Below are positions 1 to 10,622 of a stretch of DNA of 64,000 bases, one piece after another; the first letter of the stretch is position 1, and every line of letters starts with the position of its first letter. The position numbers and the translations under genes were made by a program. This DNA is from Norana najaformis (lineage: Eukaryota; Annelida; Clitellata; Crassiclitellata; Hormogastridae). The DNA lies in NCBI GenBank assembly GCA_964023275.1, contig OZ029917.1, positions 32,130,005-32,194,004 of the forward strand, written 5' to 3'. The notes beneath the pieces are model-generated. The model was not told the DNA's origin, did not search any database, and saw nothing but the letters and a program-made list of their open reading frames with translations.

Positions 1-470
1 TTCATATAAGATCGAAAATCGTCGTCTGACAAGTTTTCCATTTCAGCCTCAAAAGACGCAGAATCGTCGACAAGTTGGCAAGAGCTCTGTCTTCAGTTGA
101 CTCGAAATGAACTTTAATGTTAGCTTTTATGCTGTACAGCTAAGTGTTGGGTTCAGTTATAAACAAAACCTATTAATTAACGAATAGAGAAACCTGACTT
201 CGACAGTGAAGTACGATCGCTTCACGTGAAAGCCGCCGATGTGACGAGTGGAAGCCTAGTCTCGCTCCAGACAAAGCGCGATGATTATGTCTTTCTTTCT
301 GAGGTGTCTTCTTGCGTTGCTGTGTAAGCGCCGATGGATGCGACGAGCTGCCTACATCTAATGCATCTGCACCAGGCGGGCTGCCTGTCTGTCTGCGAGC
401 CTCGGCGACGATCCAGTGCCATGCGCCACTGCCCGCAGGAGAATCCGATCGATTCAGCAGGCTTAGCCAA
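1..470. other. No gene seen
   Basis: Mixed-composition sequence with only short open frames and no recognisable protein similarity, RNA gene or repeat end. It leads into the pyrimidine-rich tract that follows. Confidence 0.5.
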
Positions 471-830
<360 letters not shown>

Positions 831-1597
831 GTTATATCTGCCTGCCTATGCCCATAATTATGTCTGAGTATGCAGGCTATGTCTGTAGGTCTTATTCTCC
901 GTATGCATGCATGAAAGTATGTATGCACGTACGCATGTATATATGTTTGTTTGCCCTGTTTGATTTGTTTGTACGTGTGTCTTCATCCGTCGCTAACAAC
1001 ATAATCCGACTTTGTAGTGCTTTAAATGCGGTCACCTCCTTTTGATCCAAGGCAAAACCTCAGAAGAACGGTTTGTTTGCCCGAGAAATAGTAGCATCTC
1101 CAACCACCAGCTGCAGCAATAGTGTGGTTTAAACACAAATAATCCTGTAAGACAACTTTAATTCAGTTACTAAACTTTCCTTCCTTTCTTTTCTCTTCCT
1201 ATAGCTTTCCGTATTCTTGCTTTCTTTGCTTCTTCTGTCCTTCTTTATTCTTTTCCTTCTGTCATTCATTGTTTGTTTCTTTGTTTCTTTCGTTATATTG
1301 TTTTTTTTATTTCTTACTTGTTTTTATCTTTCCTTATTCCTGCCTTTCCTTTTTTCATTCATTAATCCAATCATTAAATCAATCAGTCAGTTTTCGCTTG
1401 TTCTTTTGCGATTCTTTTTTAAAATTCTTTCTTTCACAATCTCATTCCTTCTTTTATCTTCTTTTCTTAATTTCATTAATTCTTTTTATTTAACCAGTCG
1501 TTCCAGATGATAAGGATCTCCTGACATTTGTTAATTCATTCATACGTCAGTGCGTTCTTTAATTCTTTCATCCAGTTATACAGTCAATCAAAGCATT
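831..1597. other. T-rich spacer, no gene seen
   Basis: The stretch from about 1150 to 1500 is strongly T/C-rich (TTCCTT/TTCTTT). It gives Phe/Leu/Ser-rich frames that look like membrane proteins only because of composition. No gene or repeat boundary is supported here. Confidence 0.5.
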
Positions 1598-2500
1598 TGT
1601 AATGTAAGTGTAAATGTAAATCGCTGAAATTTCTCAGCGCTACACAGAAGCCACATCAGAGAGACCAGCTTATTCACCAGCGCTATATAAAATGAAGTCG
1701 TAAGAGCCAGGTTGTTTTGACAGTTTCGGTGCCAAGTCAGATTCCTGGGGGTCAAGCCAGGGAGACAGCATGGTGCTACGGTAGAGATCGCTTGTGGCTG
1801 CGGTCATTTGATGGTGCATGAGGAAAGCAGGGTAGAATAGCTTGAAAAGTTTGGTTTTCAGCCTAGGGTGAAAAGTGGCAGGACAGAGGGCAAGCGGAGA
1901 AGAGATCGCACGGACAGACGAGTGAGTCAGATGGACGAACTGGAGAAGGTCTCTCGAGAGTTTGTTCCACAGAGCTGGAGCTGCGTAGATTAAGAAGCGG
2001 TTGCAGAATTTGAGAAGGAGAGGAAATTGGAGGCCGAGATGGAGAAAGGTATGAGGAAGAACGAGTAGATCTGGACCGTTGGATTGTAAACAGCCAGCGA
2101 ATGTGAGAGTTGAGAAGTTTGCAGGGCATTGTAAATAAGAGATACAATTTTGTAGTGGATGCGTGAGGGACCCTAAGCCAATGAGGTTATTTGAGCACTG
2201 GGGTTATATGGTGGTGTTTCGGGGTTTTGGTAACTGCGCGGACAAGAGCATGTTGGATCATCTGAAAACGAGAAGAATAGATGGTACAGAAGAGTGAGTT
2301 GTAATAGTCAAGTTTGAAGTGAACAAATGACGTGGCTGTTGTTAGGGCTGCTTTATAATCAAGTATGGGAGGAAGGTAGGGATTTGACCGAAGATGATTC
2401 TGAGATTGCGAACGGGAGGAAAGTAGATTGAGGTGAAATGAGGTCCTTTGGAGAAACCTCAGGAGGATATGTTGTTCCTTTAGCTGTTCACGGCGGCCAA
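1598..2500 (-). mobile_element. Degraded CR1/L2-type LINE, 3' end of the reverse transcriptase
   Basis: Read on the minus strand, the sequence gives scattered blocks of the C-terminal end of a CR1/L2-group reverse transcriptase. They include an ITPVLK...HW block near 2200 and an AAPALWNKLSRDLL block near 1930-2000, ending in LKTKLF near 1850. Frames change and stops interrupt them, so this is a fossil. The 3' end (about 1598-1700) has a GCGCTATATAAA-like sequence and a tail related to TTACATTTACA. The same 3'-end style is seen at 17640, 42050 and 51845. Confidence 0.7.
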
Positions 2501-3695
2501 TTATGAGAAATTCTGTTTTTCAAGGGTTGAATGTTGGCGGTCATCCAGGCTGATATCTTAGATGATTTAGTTCGAAAAAGAAGTGAGGGGAGAAAGATAG
2601 GATGACTTGGGAGCTTACATAAAAGGCCCTTCGAGATATCTACCCAGAGGAACTCCCAGCATAGCTCCAGCGAAGAAGGTTTTTCCAGTGTTGATGAAAG
2701 GTGGATGTAGAGTCTGAGGCCAGGGAAATATCACATGGGCCTTCTTTGGCCTTTTACTTTGTGCAGTGCAGACAGAAGGAAGGACAGTTCTAGCCTTTTG
2801 CGAAGCGAACATATGTAGGGCTTGTAGGCCTACAAATTTCGGTAACTAGGTTACATTTCATAATGGTTATTCATGAGTTCCATTGATCAATGAATATTGC
2901 TCTTATAAGCGCGTTAGAACAAATCGACTGAAGCGAAAACAAGACTACATCACTTTAGGGAAACAACTTACAAACTGGATTTGATCCCATTGCTGAGTGA
3001 TATTATCACCATTTTCGACGTCGTCGTTTTCATCATCATCAACAACAACAGCAACATCATCATCATCACCACCATGTTTAGGATCTGAACAGTAGCTGGC
3101 CTTCTTTCAACAGGGCTGAAACAGTGGATCTTCCGCATGTGCAACTAGTAACCCTCAGCAAAAGATGTAGAGATTTGTTCATTATGCGCGCCTGTTTGTC
3201 GGCCTTACAACAGTATTGTGGGATAAAATATTTGCGGTGGGCGATTACTTTGTGCCACCCTCGGCGCATGAATAAGACGTTAGTTGGTGTAACGCTTGGC
3301 CACTCTGTGTCGTGGTCCACCGGCCGACAGTCTGTCGTGCGCTGCCTCTAGACAACAATGACGTGACTCACATCACTGGACACAGACGCACAAGGCAAAG
3401 TACACAGACGGAAGCAGACAGAGAGGCGGGCCAGCAGAATTCGATCCCTCTTGCCTATCCTTGGACTGACGCATTCCAAAGAGGTAGCGATGTCGTCGTG
3501 TAAAAGGAAATGGGCCAACGACACCGCATGGGGTAAGAAACAGCTCCAGCAAAGACGACATCCGACACGATTACCAAATGCACCGTGTAGAATGCGAGAT
3601 GACAATCCATACGATGAGAATCCACAGCTACAAGGGTACACTTCAAATGCGCGATGACAATGAACGATTGGCCAGCGCCATAACTGACGTTCTCA
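2501..3695. other. No gene seen
   Basis: Several overlapping short open frames occur on both strands around 3100-3650, but none resembles a known family and none has a splice or start context worth reporting. A CAT/CAA trinucleotide-rich patch lies at about 3025-3075. Confidence 0.45.
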
Positions 3696-4290
3696 TAAGA
3701 GCATACAATCGCTTAGGTAAATCTTTGCATTGGCTTCCAGAAAGGATTTATTTGAAATTGAGACTTATGGTTTATGAAACATTGAACTCTGGCCAACCAC
3801 AATAAATAAAATCAGCCCTCGTTCCTCAGACTTATCGTTATTCAGCCAGGTCATTGTCTTTCATTGGTTGTGCCAACAATCATCATCATCATCATCATCA
3901 TTATATTATTATTATTATTATTTCTGCATTTATTAACTGCCGCTATTTAGTGTCAGAGCATCATTTGATGACGCTGAAGGATTTGTTCGAGGTCCCGAAG
4001 CATTAACCGTCTGAGGGGAGGCCCGAACCCGTACTCTGCGTTACAAGTCGAGCGCTCTAACCAATAGGCCGTCGTTCCCCACAAAATTCGAACTGTTCTT
4101 CGTGAACATGCTTTTTCGTTTGTTGGATCTAAAGTTCGGAATTCTCTTCCTGCGTCTGTTCGCTCCGGCCCCGGGCGGCCCTGACCCTGCTCATGGAACA
4201 GCAAATATGCGTCAAAATGAATTATTTGAAGACCTATATTTCTATCAGTTGAACCGAAATTTCAACGGTGATCACATGAAACGATAAAAT
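3696..4290 (+). mobile_element. CR1/L2-type LINE remnant split by a SINE
   Basis: The left part (3696-3880) translates to a SLHWLPERI...KLRLMVYETLNS block, the usual HWLP block near the end of CR1/L2 reverse transcriptases. The right part (about 4088-4290) continues with an ELFFVNMLFRLLDLKFG-like block. The same two blocks are contiguous at about 28850-29060, where they read HWLPDQQW...[13 protein letters not shown], then ELFLVNQLF. The roughly 200 bp between them here are a minus-strand tRNA-derived SINE, so the SINE landed in an older LINE. Stops show that the LINE is dead. Confidence 0.65.
3880..4087 (-). mobile_element. tRNA-derived SINE
   Basis: On the minus strand the element begins near 4087 with a tRNA-like head. 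It has an A-box-like GGCCTATTGGTTAGAGCGC and a B-box-like GGGTTCGGGCC about 30 bp later. It ends in an ATT/ATC trinucleotide tail (plus strand 3883-3922). Related copies lie at 11445-11630 and, less clearly, 50830-50975, all on the minus strand and sharing the segment after the head. The anticodon-arm region does not look like a functional tRNA. Confidence 0.65.
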
Positions 4291-4413
4291 ACAGACAGCC
4301 TATGTATGTCCCAAAGATCCAAAGATTGACCGATGAAAAGCTTCAGACCCGATAGGCCTACACATTATGTTCAGTTGGCCTATCAAGTTTCAACTCTGGA
4401 GTTGAACGTGCCC

Positions 4414-4415
<2 letters not shown>

Positions 4416-4502
<87 letters not shown>

Positions 4503-4565
4503 TCCCAATATCTCTCTCTCCTTTCCTGTCTGTCTCTCTGTCCGTCTCTGTCTCTGTCCGTCTCT
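4416..4565. repeat. (TC)n microsatellite
   Basis: An almost pure TC dinucleotide run at about 4419-4500 grades into CTCTGTC-type imperfect sequence. The open frame through it is a low-complexity artefact. Confidence 0.95.
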
Positions 4566-5656
4566 GTCGTGCAGACTGAAATACTGCGTAGGTCTATGTC
4601 ACTGATGTCAGATCAGACCTTCATCCCGCCCTGGATTAATAAAGAAAAGCTCTCTTTCAACGACCAAATTTACGCCTGTTCTAGTCTACAAGCCCTATGC
4701 GTCACGTTGTAGTACCTTTCCCTAAGCCTTAAGGCCAGCGCTGGCCTTAAAGAAAGTTTAGCGAAGCTACGGCATAGTCAGTGGCACTATTTGAAAGATG
4801 TGATGTCCAAGTCTAGTAAGTTTTCATCATTTTCTGTGTATCGCTAGACTTCATCAAAAATGACGGAACAAAAACAAATCGGAGCTCAGTTTAGGAAATC
4901 GAGAATGAAGTTGTCGCTTCCGTCAAATTAGGTGAAGTTCTCAAAGACTTTTCAGCTTTCAAGGCCATAAAAAGTTTTGGTTTGAGTTTTGGTTTCATAA
5001 TATGATGTTATCGATTAGTGTTCAAAAAGTGACGTTTCTCTAGATTGCTGTTTTTTTTGTGAAAATTAAAAATTTATGTTGTCATCACTTGACCCGACCC
5101 TAAAATACCCAGCTGCGCCACTGTGCACCGTCCATTAGATATAGGCGCTATAGAAGTTGCAAATTGTCTTGTCTTCAACCAGCCTCGAGCCGAGGATTGG
5201 CTGCACCATGAACAACGTAGTGCCATCTGCTTCTGTCCCTTGTCTCCCGTAATAACTAATAAATACCTGGTCTAACGATAATTCAGTCCACGACTTCATG
5301 TTATCGATCCATGTCATCTGGAGTCTTCCCAGAGCTCGGGATCCAAGAATTGTGCCTTGGATGATCTTTCTCTAATCAGTTTCCCCTGTTCCGTAGCAAA
5401 TGCCTGAAGTATGACAGCCTCCTCTGTTTGATTAGTCCGAGCAGACTCCTCTCTACTCCTGCCGTCTCACGGATTCAATCATTTGTATTCTTTGCAGAAT
5501 ATGCCACAGAGTTGCAAGTTACAAATTTCAATTACGATTGCAATATACAATTATACTGCATGATTACAATATACGCATCCCGACGACCGCGTCATTGGTT
5601 CAGTTTTTATGTTTTTTCTTCTGCTCAATGCAAATGCACACACGGTCAACAGCAAA
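4566..5656. other. No gene seen; contains a perfect 22-bp palindrome
   Basis: A perfect 22-bp palindrome centred on AGC|GCT lies at 4729-4750, starting TTAAGGCC. No coding similarity is visible in the rest, and the open frames at 5135-5317 and 5428-5718 are unsupported. The end of the stretch runs into a dispersed repeat that starts near 5657. Confidence 0.45.
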
Positions 5657-6290
5657 ACAGCGTCAACCCTGCTAATTTTTCAACGAATTTACAGGGAGAT
5701 ATCCTTTACCCTCGCTGACAGGGCCGTTTTAAGGTCGTCGTAGGTCCTAGGCACCCTCGCATTTGTAGGCCCCAACTGCCAACTCTGCATTAGAGCTAAA
5801 CACATTCACATTATTTCTTGGCGTCTGTCTTCTCTTGCACTACTTTCAATTGAAAACGACTTAATGCGGGAAATTACATTTGAGAACACTATGTGATTTT
5901 CCTAATGCAAAGAGCCGCAAAGTTAACATGATGTAGCACAGCTTAACTTAAACTGTTTCAGCACAAACTTTAAGGTTATTAAATTTGTATTTCCTTTTTC
6001 TATTTTCGGGTCAATCAATAAATTAATATTATTTTCAATATTTCATTTTTGACTTTCGTAGGGTATAAAGTTCGTAGGCCCTAGGCACAGTGCCTATTGG
6101 ATAATACGCCCTGATCGCTGCTCATTTGAATGGGCGCCAGGTCATTTAAGGTCCCCGTGTATGGACCATGCCAGCCCCGAGATTTAACATCTCTGACATA
6201 TAGTCACAATCGGTTTGCGAACCGGATATCCTCACGCATAGAAGCGCCTTGACGTACGCTTTGACCGAAAACAATAATAATAATAATTAG
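5657..6290 (+). mobile_element. Dispersed repeat family D (SINE-like), interrupted copy
   Basis: The segments 5657-5718 and 6114-6280 match, in order, the two halves of an uninterrupted repeat at about 7235-7430. Shared landmarks are a GAATTTA...GGGAGATCCTT block, TTTGAATGGGCGCCA, a GTCCCCGTG...GGACC block, and a 3' GACGTACGC end. This copy ends in an (AAT)n run (about 6272-6288), typical of SINE or LINE tails. The 395 bp between the halves are a separate DNA transposon. I do not recognise the family. Confidence 0.6.
5719..6113. mobile_element. hAT-like MITE nested in family D
   Basis: The insert begins CAGGGCCGTTTTA and ends ...ATAATACGCCCTG, so the ends form an imperfect terminal inverted repeat starting CAGGGC. 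Near both ends lies GTAGG(T/C)CCTAGGCAC. The flanks CTCGCTGA (5711-5718) and ATCGCTGC (6114-6121) agree at the six inner positions, as expected for a decayed 8-bp hAT target duplication. There is no transposase frame, so it is non-autonomous. The empty-site structure is provided by the uninterrupted copy at 7235-7430. Confidence 0.7.
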
Positions 6291-7234
6291 TAACTGCTAA
6301 TGCGTCGGTGTCTAATGCACAGGGCATCAACCGATGGCGCTCCAAAGCCAAGCCGGAAATCAGGCCAATATCCAGAAGGTCAGTTGTATCTCACCAGGCC
6401 AGTTGGAAACGTTAGGGAACTCACCATCACGGCAGATTTACATGACCTTCACCAGTCCGTCTGTCTTTACCCATAATCTACCCGTCGCGTCGCATAACTT
6501 ATAGTTGAGAGTGTCAGAATTGCAAGCTATAAGATTAATTCAAATATTACTCCACGGTGTGCGATTGTCTTTTTTCATTCATTGAAGGACCGGTAACAAG
6601 CGGTCTTTTGGACTATCACTCTGCAGGGCTTGGTGAGTCATTGCTCAGTTCCTTGGTTCTGCGCGGCGCACATTGTCTGCCACAAGGATTTGTCTCCGAT
6701 GCTTATTAGCATCTGACAGACAAAATGAGTCAGAAGCGGCGGGCGAGGATTTTGGCACCGATCGATAAGACTAGGGACGGACGACGAGAGAGGGAGGAAG
6801 GATCCAGGGCAGACGAATGGTCGAGGCCCTGAATGGCTACTATATTAGATTATCCGGTTACCTATCTTAGTCTTCACATCCACTTAGTCATTCCTTAGCA
6901 ATGCGGGCCTGAATGTAGAAACTGTTGGGAAGATGATAACCCACTGCCTTCGGACACGAACTGGGCCTTGCACTCTTAAATTAAAAGTAATGTGCGTTAA
7001 AAGCAGACACAACTGTGGCTAAGATGCCTGTATATGAGCATAATAATTATCACTGACTGAAGCAGCTGTTTTTTTTCTTTCAGCATCTGACTTTAATGCA
7101 GTCTTTTACGAATAAACAAGACAGAAATAATATCGGCTGAAAATATTCGCTCAGTGACTATATTTCATAGGTATCTATTTTAAGTACTTCGTATGAGCAT
7201 TTCGCTATTAAATGTATAGGTTTTATATAGCGAC
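6291..7234. other. No gene seen
   Basis: Ordinary AT-rich intergenic sequence. No open frame of interest, RNA gene or clear repeat boundary was found. Confidence 0.5.
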
Positions 7235-7430
7235 CGTATGGCCTCGACCCTGGTCATTTTGCAATGAATTTATCGGGTGAGATCCTTCACCACCGCTGCC
7301 CGTTTGAATGGGCGCCACGCCATTTGAGGTCTCCGTGCACGGACCGTACTAGCCCGAGATTTAAATCTCTGAAATAAGCCACGACCGGGACGCAGAGGCT
7401 CCTTGGCGTACGCACTTACCGATGTAGTTA
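7235..7430 (+). mobile_element. Dispersed repeat family D, intact copy
   Basis: This is the uninterrupted version of the repeat split at 5657-6290. It runs from a CTCGACCCTGG start, through CGTTTGAATGGGCGCC and a GAGATTTAAATCTC palindrome, to GGCGTACGC. It serves as the pre-insertion reference for the hAT-like MITE. The class is unknown, probably a SINE. Confidence 0.6.
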
Positions 7431-7990
7431 ACCAGGCATGTATGATTATTCATATTATTAGTTTATGCCTTTTAACAGAGCGAGTGCAGAATTCCACGTA
7501 AGTAGATGAGGAAAATAAAGGCTTAGATTAAACGTAAGCTCTTATACGGCCCCTCTTTTCCTGATTTTGACCCGTACCCGCATTTGCAGTCCCAGCCACA
7601 GCAGCCAGTTTGCTTCCGCTTTCGTCATGCGACAGAAAGAAAGGTCACCACCTTTGGTCAGAGGTTAAATGCCCTAATAAGGTGTGAGAAGTAGTTAAAG
7701 CCGTAGGCTACAACGAAATGTTTCAAACGAATGCCTCATTCTGTGGCTCAGATACGTACGCAGCTGGACTTAATTTTCAAGGGATCACTCCTGCATCATG
7801 TCCGCACTATCTGCTTCTGCTGGATTTCTTACTTCTCATTAATGCAGCTCTTAAAAAGCTCCCAGTTAACTAATATACTGCAGTGAATAGAGGAGATTGT
7901 CTGTCAATCGCCGCGATCCAGAACTGTCTACTGAAAGTTTCAGAAAGAAACTGAAGACTGTTCATGTGACTTGTTTAGAGATCGTCCTAA

Positions 7991-8073
7991 AGACGTCCGC
8001 AAAGCGGGATTGAGGGAGGGAGGAGTCATGCAAATGCGGACAAGGGGGAGGGGTACGCCCTATGCGGACGTCC
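7991..8073 (+). repeat. GGACGTC-ended short element, copy 1
   Basis: An 83-bp unit runs from AGACGTCCGCAAAG to TGCGGACGTCC, so its ends are an inverted repeat. The purine-rich core contains CAAATGCGGACAAGGGGGAGGG. It is closely matched by copy 2 at 8458-8545. Confidence 0.6.
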
Positions 8074-8315
8074 TCATATGAATTTGGTATATGTGCATAG
8101 CTGTTAGTAGAACCGATGCTTTAAACACCGACTTCAGTCAGATACTCTGTACTGCACTGGTTCATCAATAGTAATGTTCCATTGCAGACAACTAAAGAAA
8201 CATTTCAAGTTTTCAACCGATCTTAAGGTGCATCTATTTAGATTTGTTAGATAACCATGTACAGTATGGTGCCATTGTGAGGTTCTTTAAATAAGCCAGA
8301 ACGAGTAATCGTAAT

Positions 8316-8415
8316 CTCGAGATTTATACAGCGCCCAACGAAAGCTAAGTCGCGGGAACCAGCTTACTCATAGGCGCTCAGTCAAAACAAAATCGGTAGG
8401 CAAAAGGGTTCGTTT
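8316..8415 (-). mobile_element. Dispersed repeat family A, partial copy
   Basis: Minus-strand 3' part of the family seen at 13848-14062, 15318-15512 and 30706-30905. Shared features are the AGCTTACTC...GGCGCTCAGTCAAAACAAAAT block, the GCGCCCAACGAAAGCTAAGTC block, and a GATTACGATTAC-type tail. Confidence 0.6.
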
Positions 8416-8457
8416 TTACGACGTTGGTCTCTTATTGTTCACTGGATTTTTAGTGTG

Positions 8458-8545
8458 GACGTCTGCAAAGGGAGAGAAGAGGATAAGGACAAATGCGGAC
8501 AAGGGGGAGGGAGGGTCCAAAGTAGGTTATATTTTGCGGACGTCC
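8458..8545 (+). repeat. GGACGTC-ended short element, copy 2
   Basis: Runs from GGACGTCTGCAAAGGGAG to TTTTGCGGACGTCC, with inverted ends and the same AAATGCGGACAAGGGGGAGGG core as copy 1. The GGGTCCAAAGTAGGTTAT segment matches copy 3 at 9623-9702. Confidence 0.6.
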
Positions 8546-9622
8546 TTTATGCTGAGCCACTGTTAGTGCATTTGATGTGTACTTAATTATATTAACGTGT
8601 GATTTAATAATAATGATAATAATAAAATGCACTCTTTAATTGCCAATTTACTCTGCGAATCTTCCTCTAAGAAAATTCATACTAAACAGTACTAAACCAT
8701 TCCACAAATCCATAATTCTTGCAACAAAAAATTCCTGCCTCAATATATGAAGAGTCTGGTTTGAGGTGACCTTGTTCATTCATGGTTCATGTAGCTCTCA
8801 CGTTTATTTTCATTGATACCAATACATGTACATTCACAAATTTACTCTGAGCATTAAAGTGAAACAAGCCTCACGATTCAAAAGTGGAATCGCTAGTTAT
8901 GTATAGGCCAAGGGAAACGATTATTGTGGATAATTTCTTGACCCTTGTCTTTCCCACACAAAACCTCTATAATAAGTCAGAGACACTGAAGAAATTATCA
9001 GTTATCAGACTACAACAGTTGCATGGCTGACATATATGACTGCAAACTGGGGTCGCACCTCTGTACCTGGGGCTCCGAGTTTTGTGCATCATGTGTAATT
9101 GAATTTGTTGCTGAACCATCAGTGATCCAGAAATGATAATGCTATCCTTCATCAACTGAATCTGATATATCATCTAAAATAATTCAAATTCCTTTTCAAA
9201 CCAATTAGACTTTAACGGCATCAAGCAGAGCAGCAAGGTAACAGTTCACATTTTGCGCGTCTCTTCAGAACTCTTCAGCAGCATGGTCCCAGTGCCAAAT
9301 GACCATTTCAATCTAACAGCAGCACACTTCTCAATCTTCAAACCTTGAGTCAGTACCTGTTTACTGAACCAGAAAGGATGAAGGGCTGAGTGGGAATAAG
9401 GAACTGCGGTATTTCATGTACAATAATAACAAGCTATTACAACATGTACTAACCAGACTCAACAAAGCTCTACTTAAGTGCATGTGTTAGTGGTGTACCA
9501 ACAGCATCAAGCCACATATCAATTAAAACATTACTGTACAATGAATCAGATAAAAAACATTGCACAGCCGGGCCTGGAAAAACCAACAACAGCCCACCCA
9601 CGCACTAAGGGCTGATCATCAA
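8546..9622. other. No gene seen
   Basis: AT-rich intergenic sequence with no coding similarity and no clear repeat ends. Confidence 0.45.
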
Positions 9623-9702
9623 GGATGTATGGGAAAAATTACCTGCTTTGGACCCCTCCTTCTAGTCTGCATTACCCTCCCCATCCCTTTTGCAGACGTC
9701 CA
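9623..9702 (-). repeat. GGACGTC-ended short element, copy 3
   Basis: On the minus strand this reads TGGACGTCTGCAAAAGGGATG..., then GTCCAAAGCAGGTAATTTTT and CATACATCCTT. It aligns with copy 2 across its length. The distal end has decayed from GCGGACGTCC to CATACATCC. Confidence 0.55.
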
Positions 9703-10622
9703 CAATCCAACAGAGTATTAAGGCCTAGATTAGGTTACCCTGTTGATTTTGCAGGGCTAACTGTGCTATGGGGTTGGGAACCTTGATACTGCCACATCCA
9801 GCACAAGGACTGTCATTAGATCCCATGCAGTGCAGACCCTCCGGTGTCTGTCTGAATTTGATGTTCAGGCACAGGCTGTACTGAAATAACTATATGCCAA
9901 ATTTAGGCGTGGACATCCACGTTGGGCATGACCCCTACCCCGTCTGCATTAGGGTCACTCCTCCCTACTCTCTCTTTCCAGGCATTCTTTAAGGGCAACC
10001 CCTAACTGGGCTCGACTGTGCTTTTAACTGAATCACCAATTCATTCAGGAACGAGAATATGATTTAGAAGGATGATTCAAAGTATGTATGAATCAGGATA
10101 TCCAAGAGCCTATCAAAAGTGTTACATATGGGACTGCAAAAGAGACTTCAAAGTTTCAAGTAAGAGCAGTTGTGGCAGTAAATGTTAAAGTACAAAATAG
10201 TTGGTGTACAATGGGCACCTTTTACCTTGGTTTCTGCCATGACATCAGTCTGTTTCGTAAAACTGGCAAATCCCTGATAACCCATGAATTCAACTCTCAA
10301 AATTTCTAAACAATTAGTACAGCCAAGTTATTACAGATTGCAATAACAGTCAACAGGGTTTGCGTGACTGCCCTGTTATGCTCGAAGACAACTCCCAATA
10401 TAGCTAGCATATGTGGAAAACAATGACAAAATTGAAGAATGATTATTCACTGTCATCATAAACTAAAATGTTTCTTTCTGTGGATGTGAGACTTTCACTT
10501 TAAATATGTGTTTCATAAGCTAGACACAACAGTCTTGTGCAATTCTTTTTTAACTTCAGAGTGGAACGTATTTACAGCCAGCAACGATTACAAGTCCTGG
10601 ACTACTTTTCCAGGGCTGACAA
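9703..10622. other. No gene seen upstream of the 3' end of SF3B6
   Basis: Contains a fourth GGACGTC-type element (9909-9984). The rest is non-coding as far as I can tell. It probably holds the 3' UTR of the minus-strand SF3B6 gene just below 10623, but I see no clear AATAAA on that strand. Confidence 0.4.
9909..9984 (-). repeat. GGACGTC-type short element, diverged copy 4
   Basis: On the minus strand it runs from a GCCTGGAAAGAG start, through AATGCAGACGGGGTAGGGG, to GTGGATGTCCACG. The order of blocks matches the other three copies, but both ends have drifted. It is the weakest of the four. Confidence 0.4.

Noticed and set aside
1217..1510. Hydrophobic open frames that look like membrane proteins
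   Set aside because: They arise from a T-rich low-complexity stretch. No family similarity or splice context.
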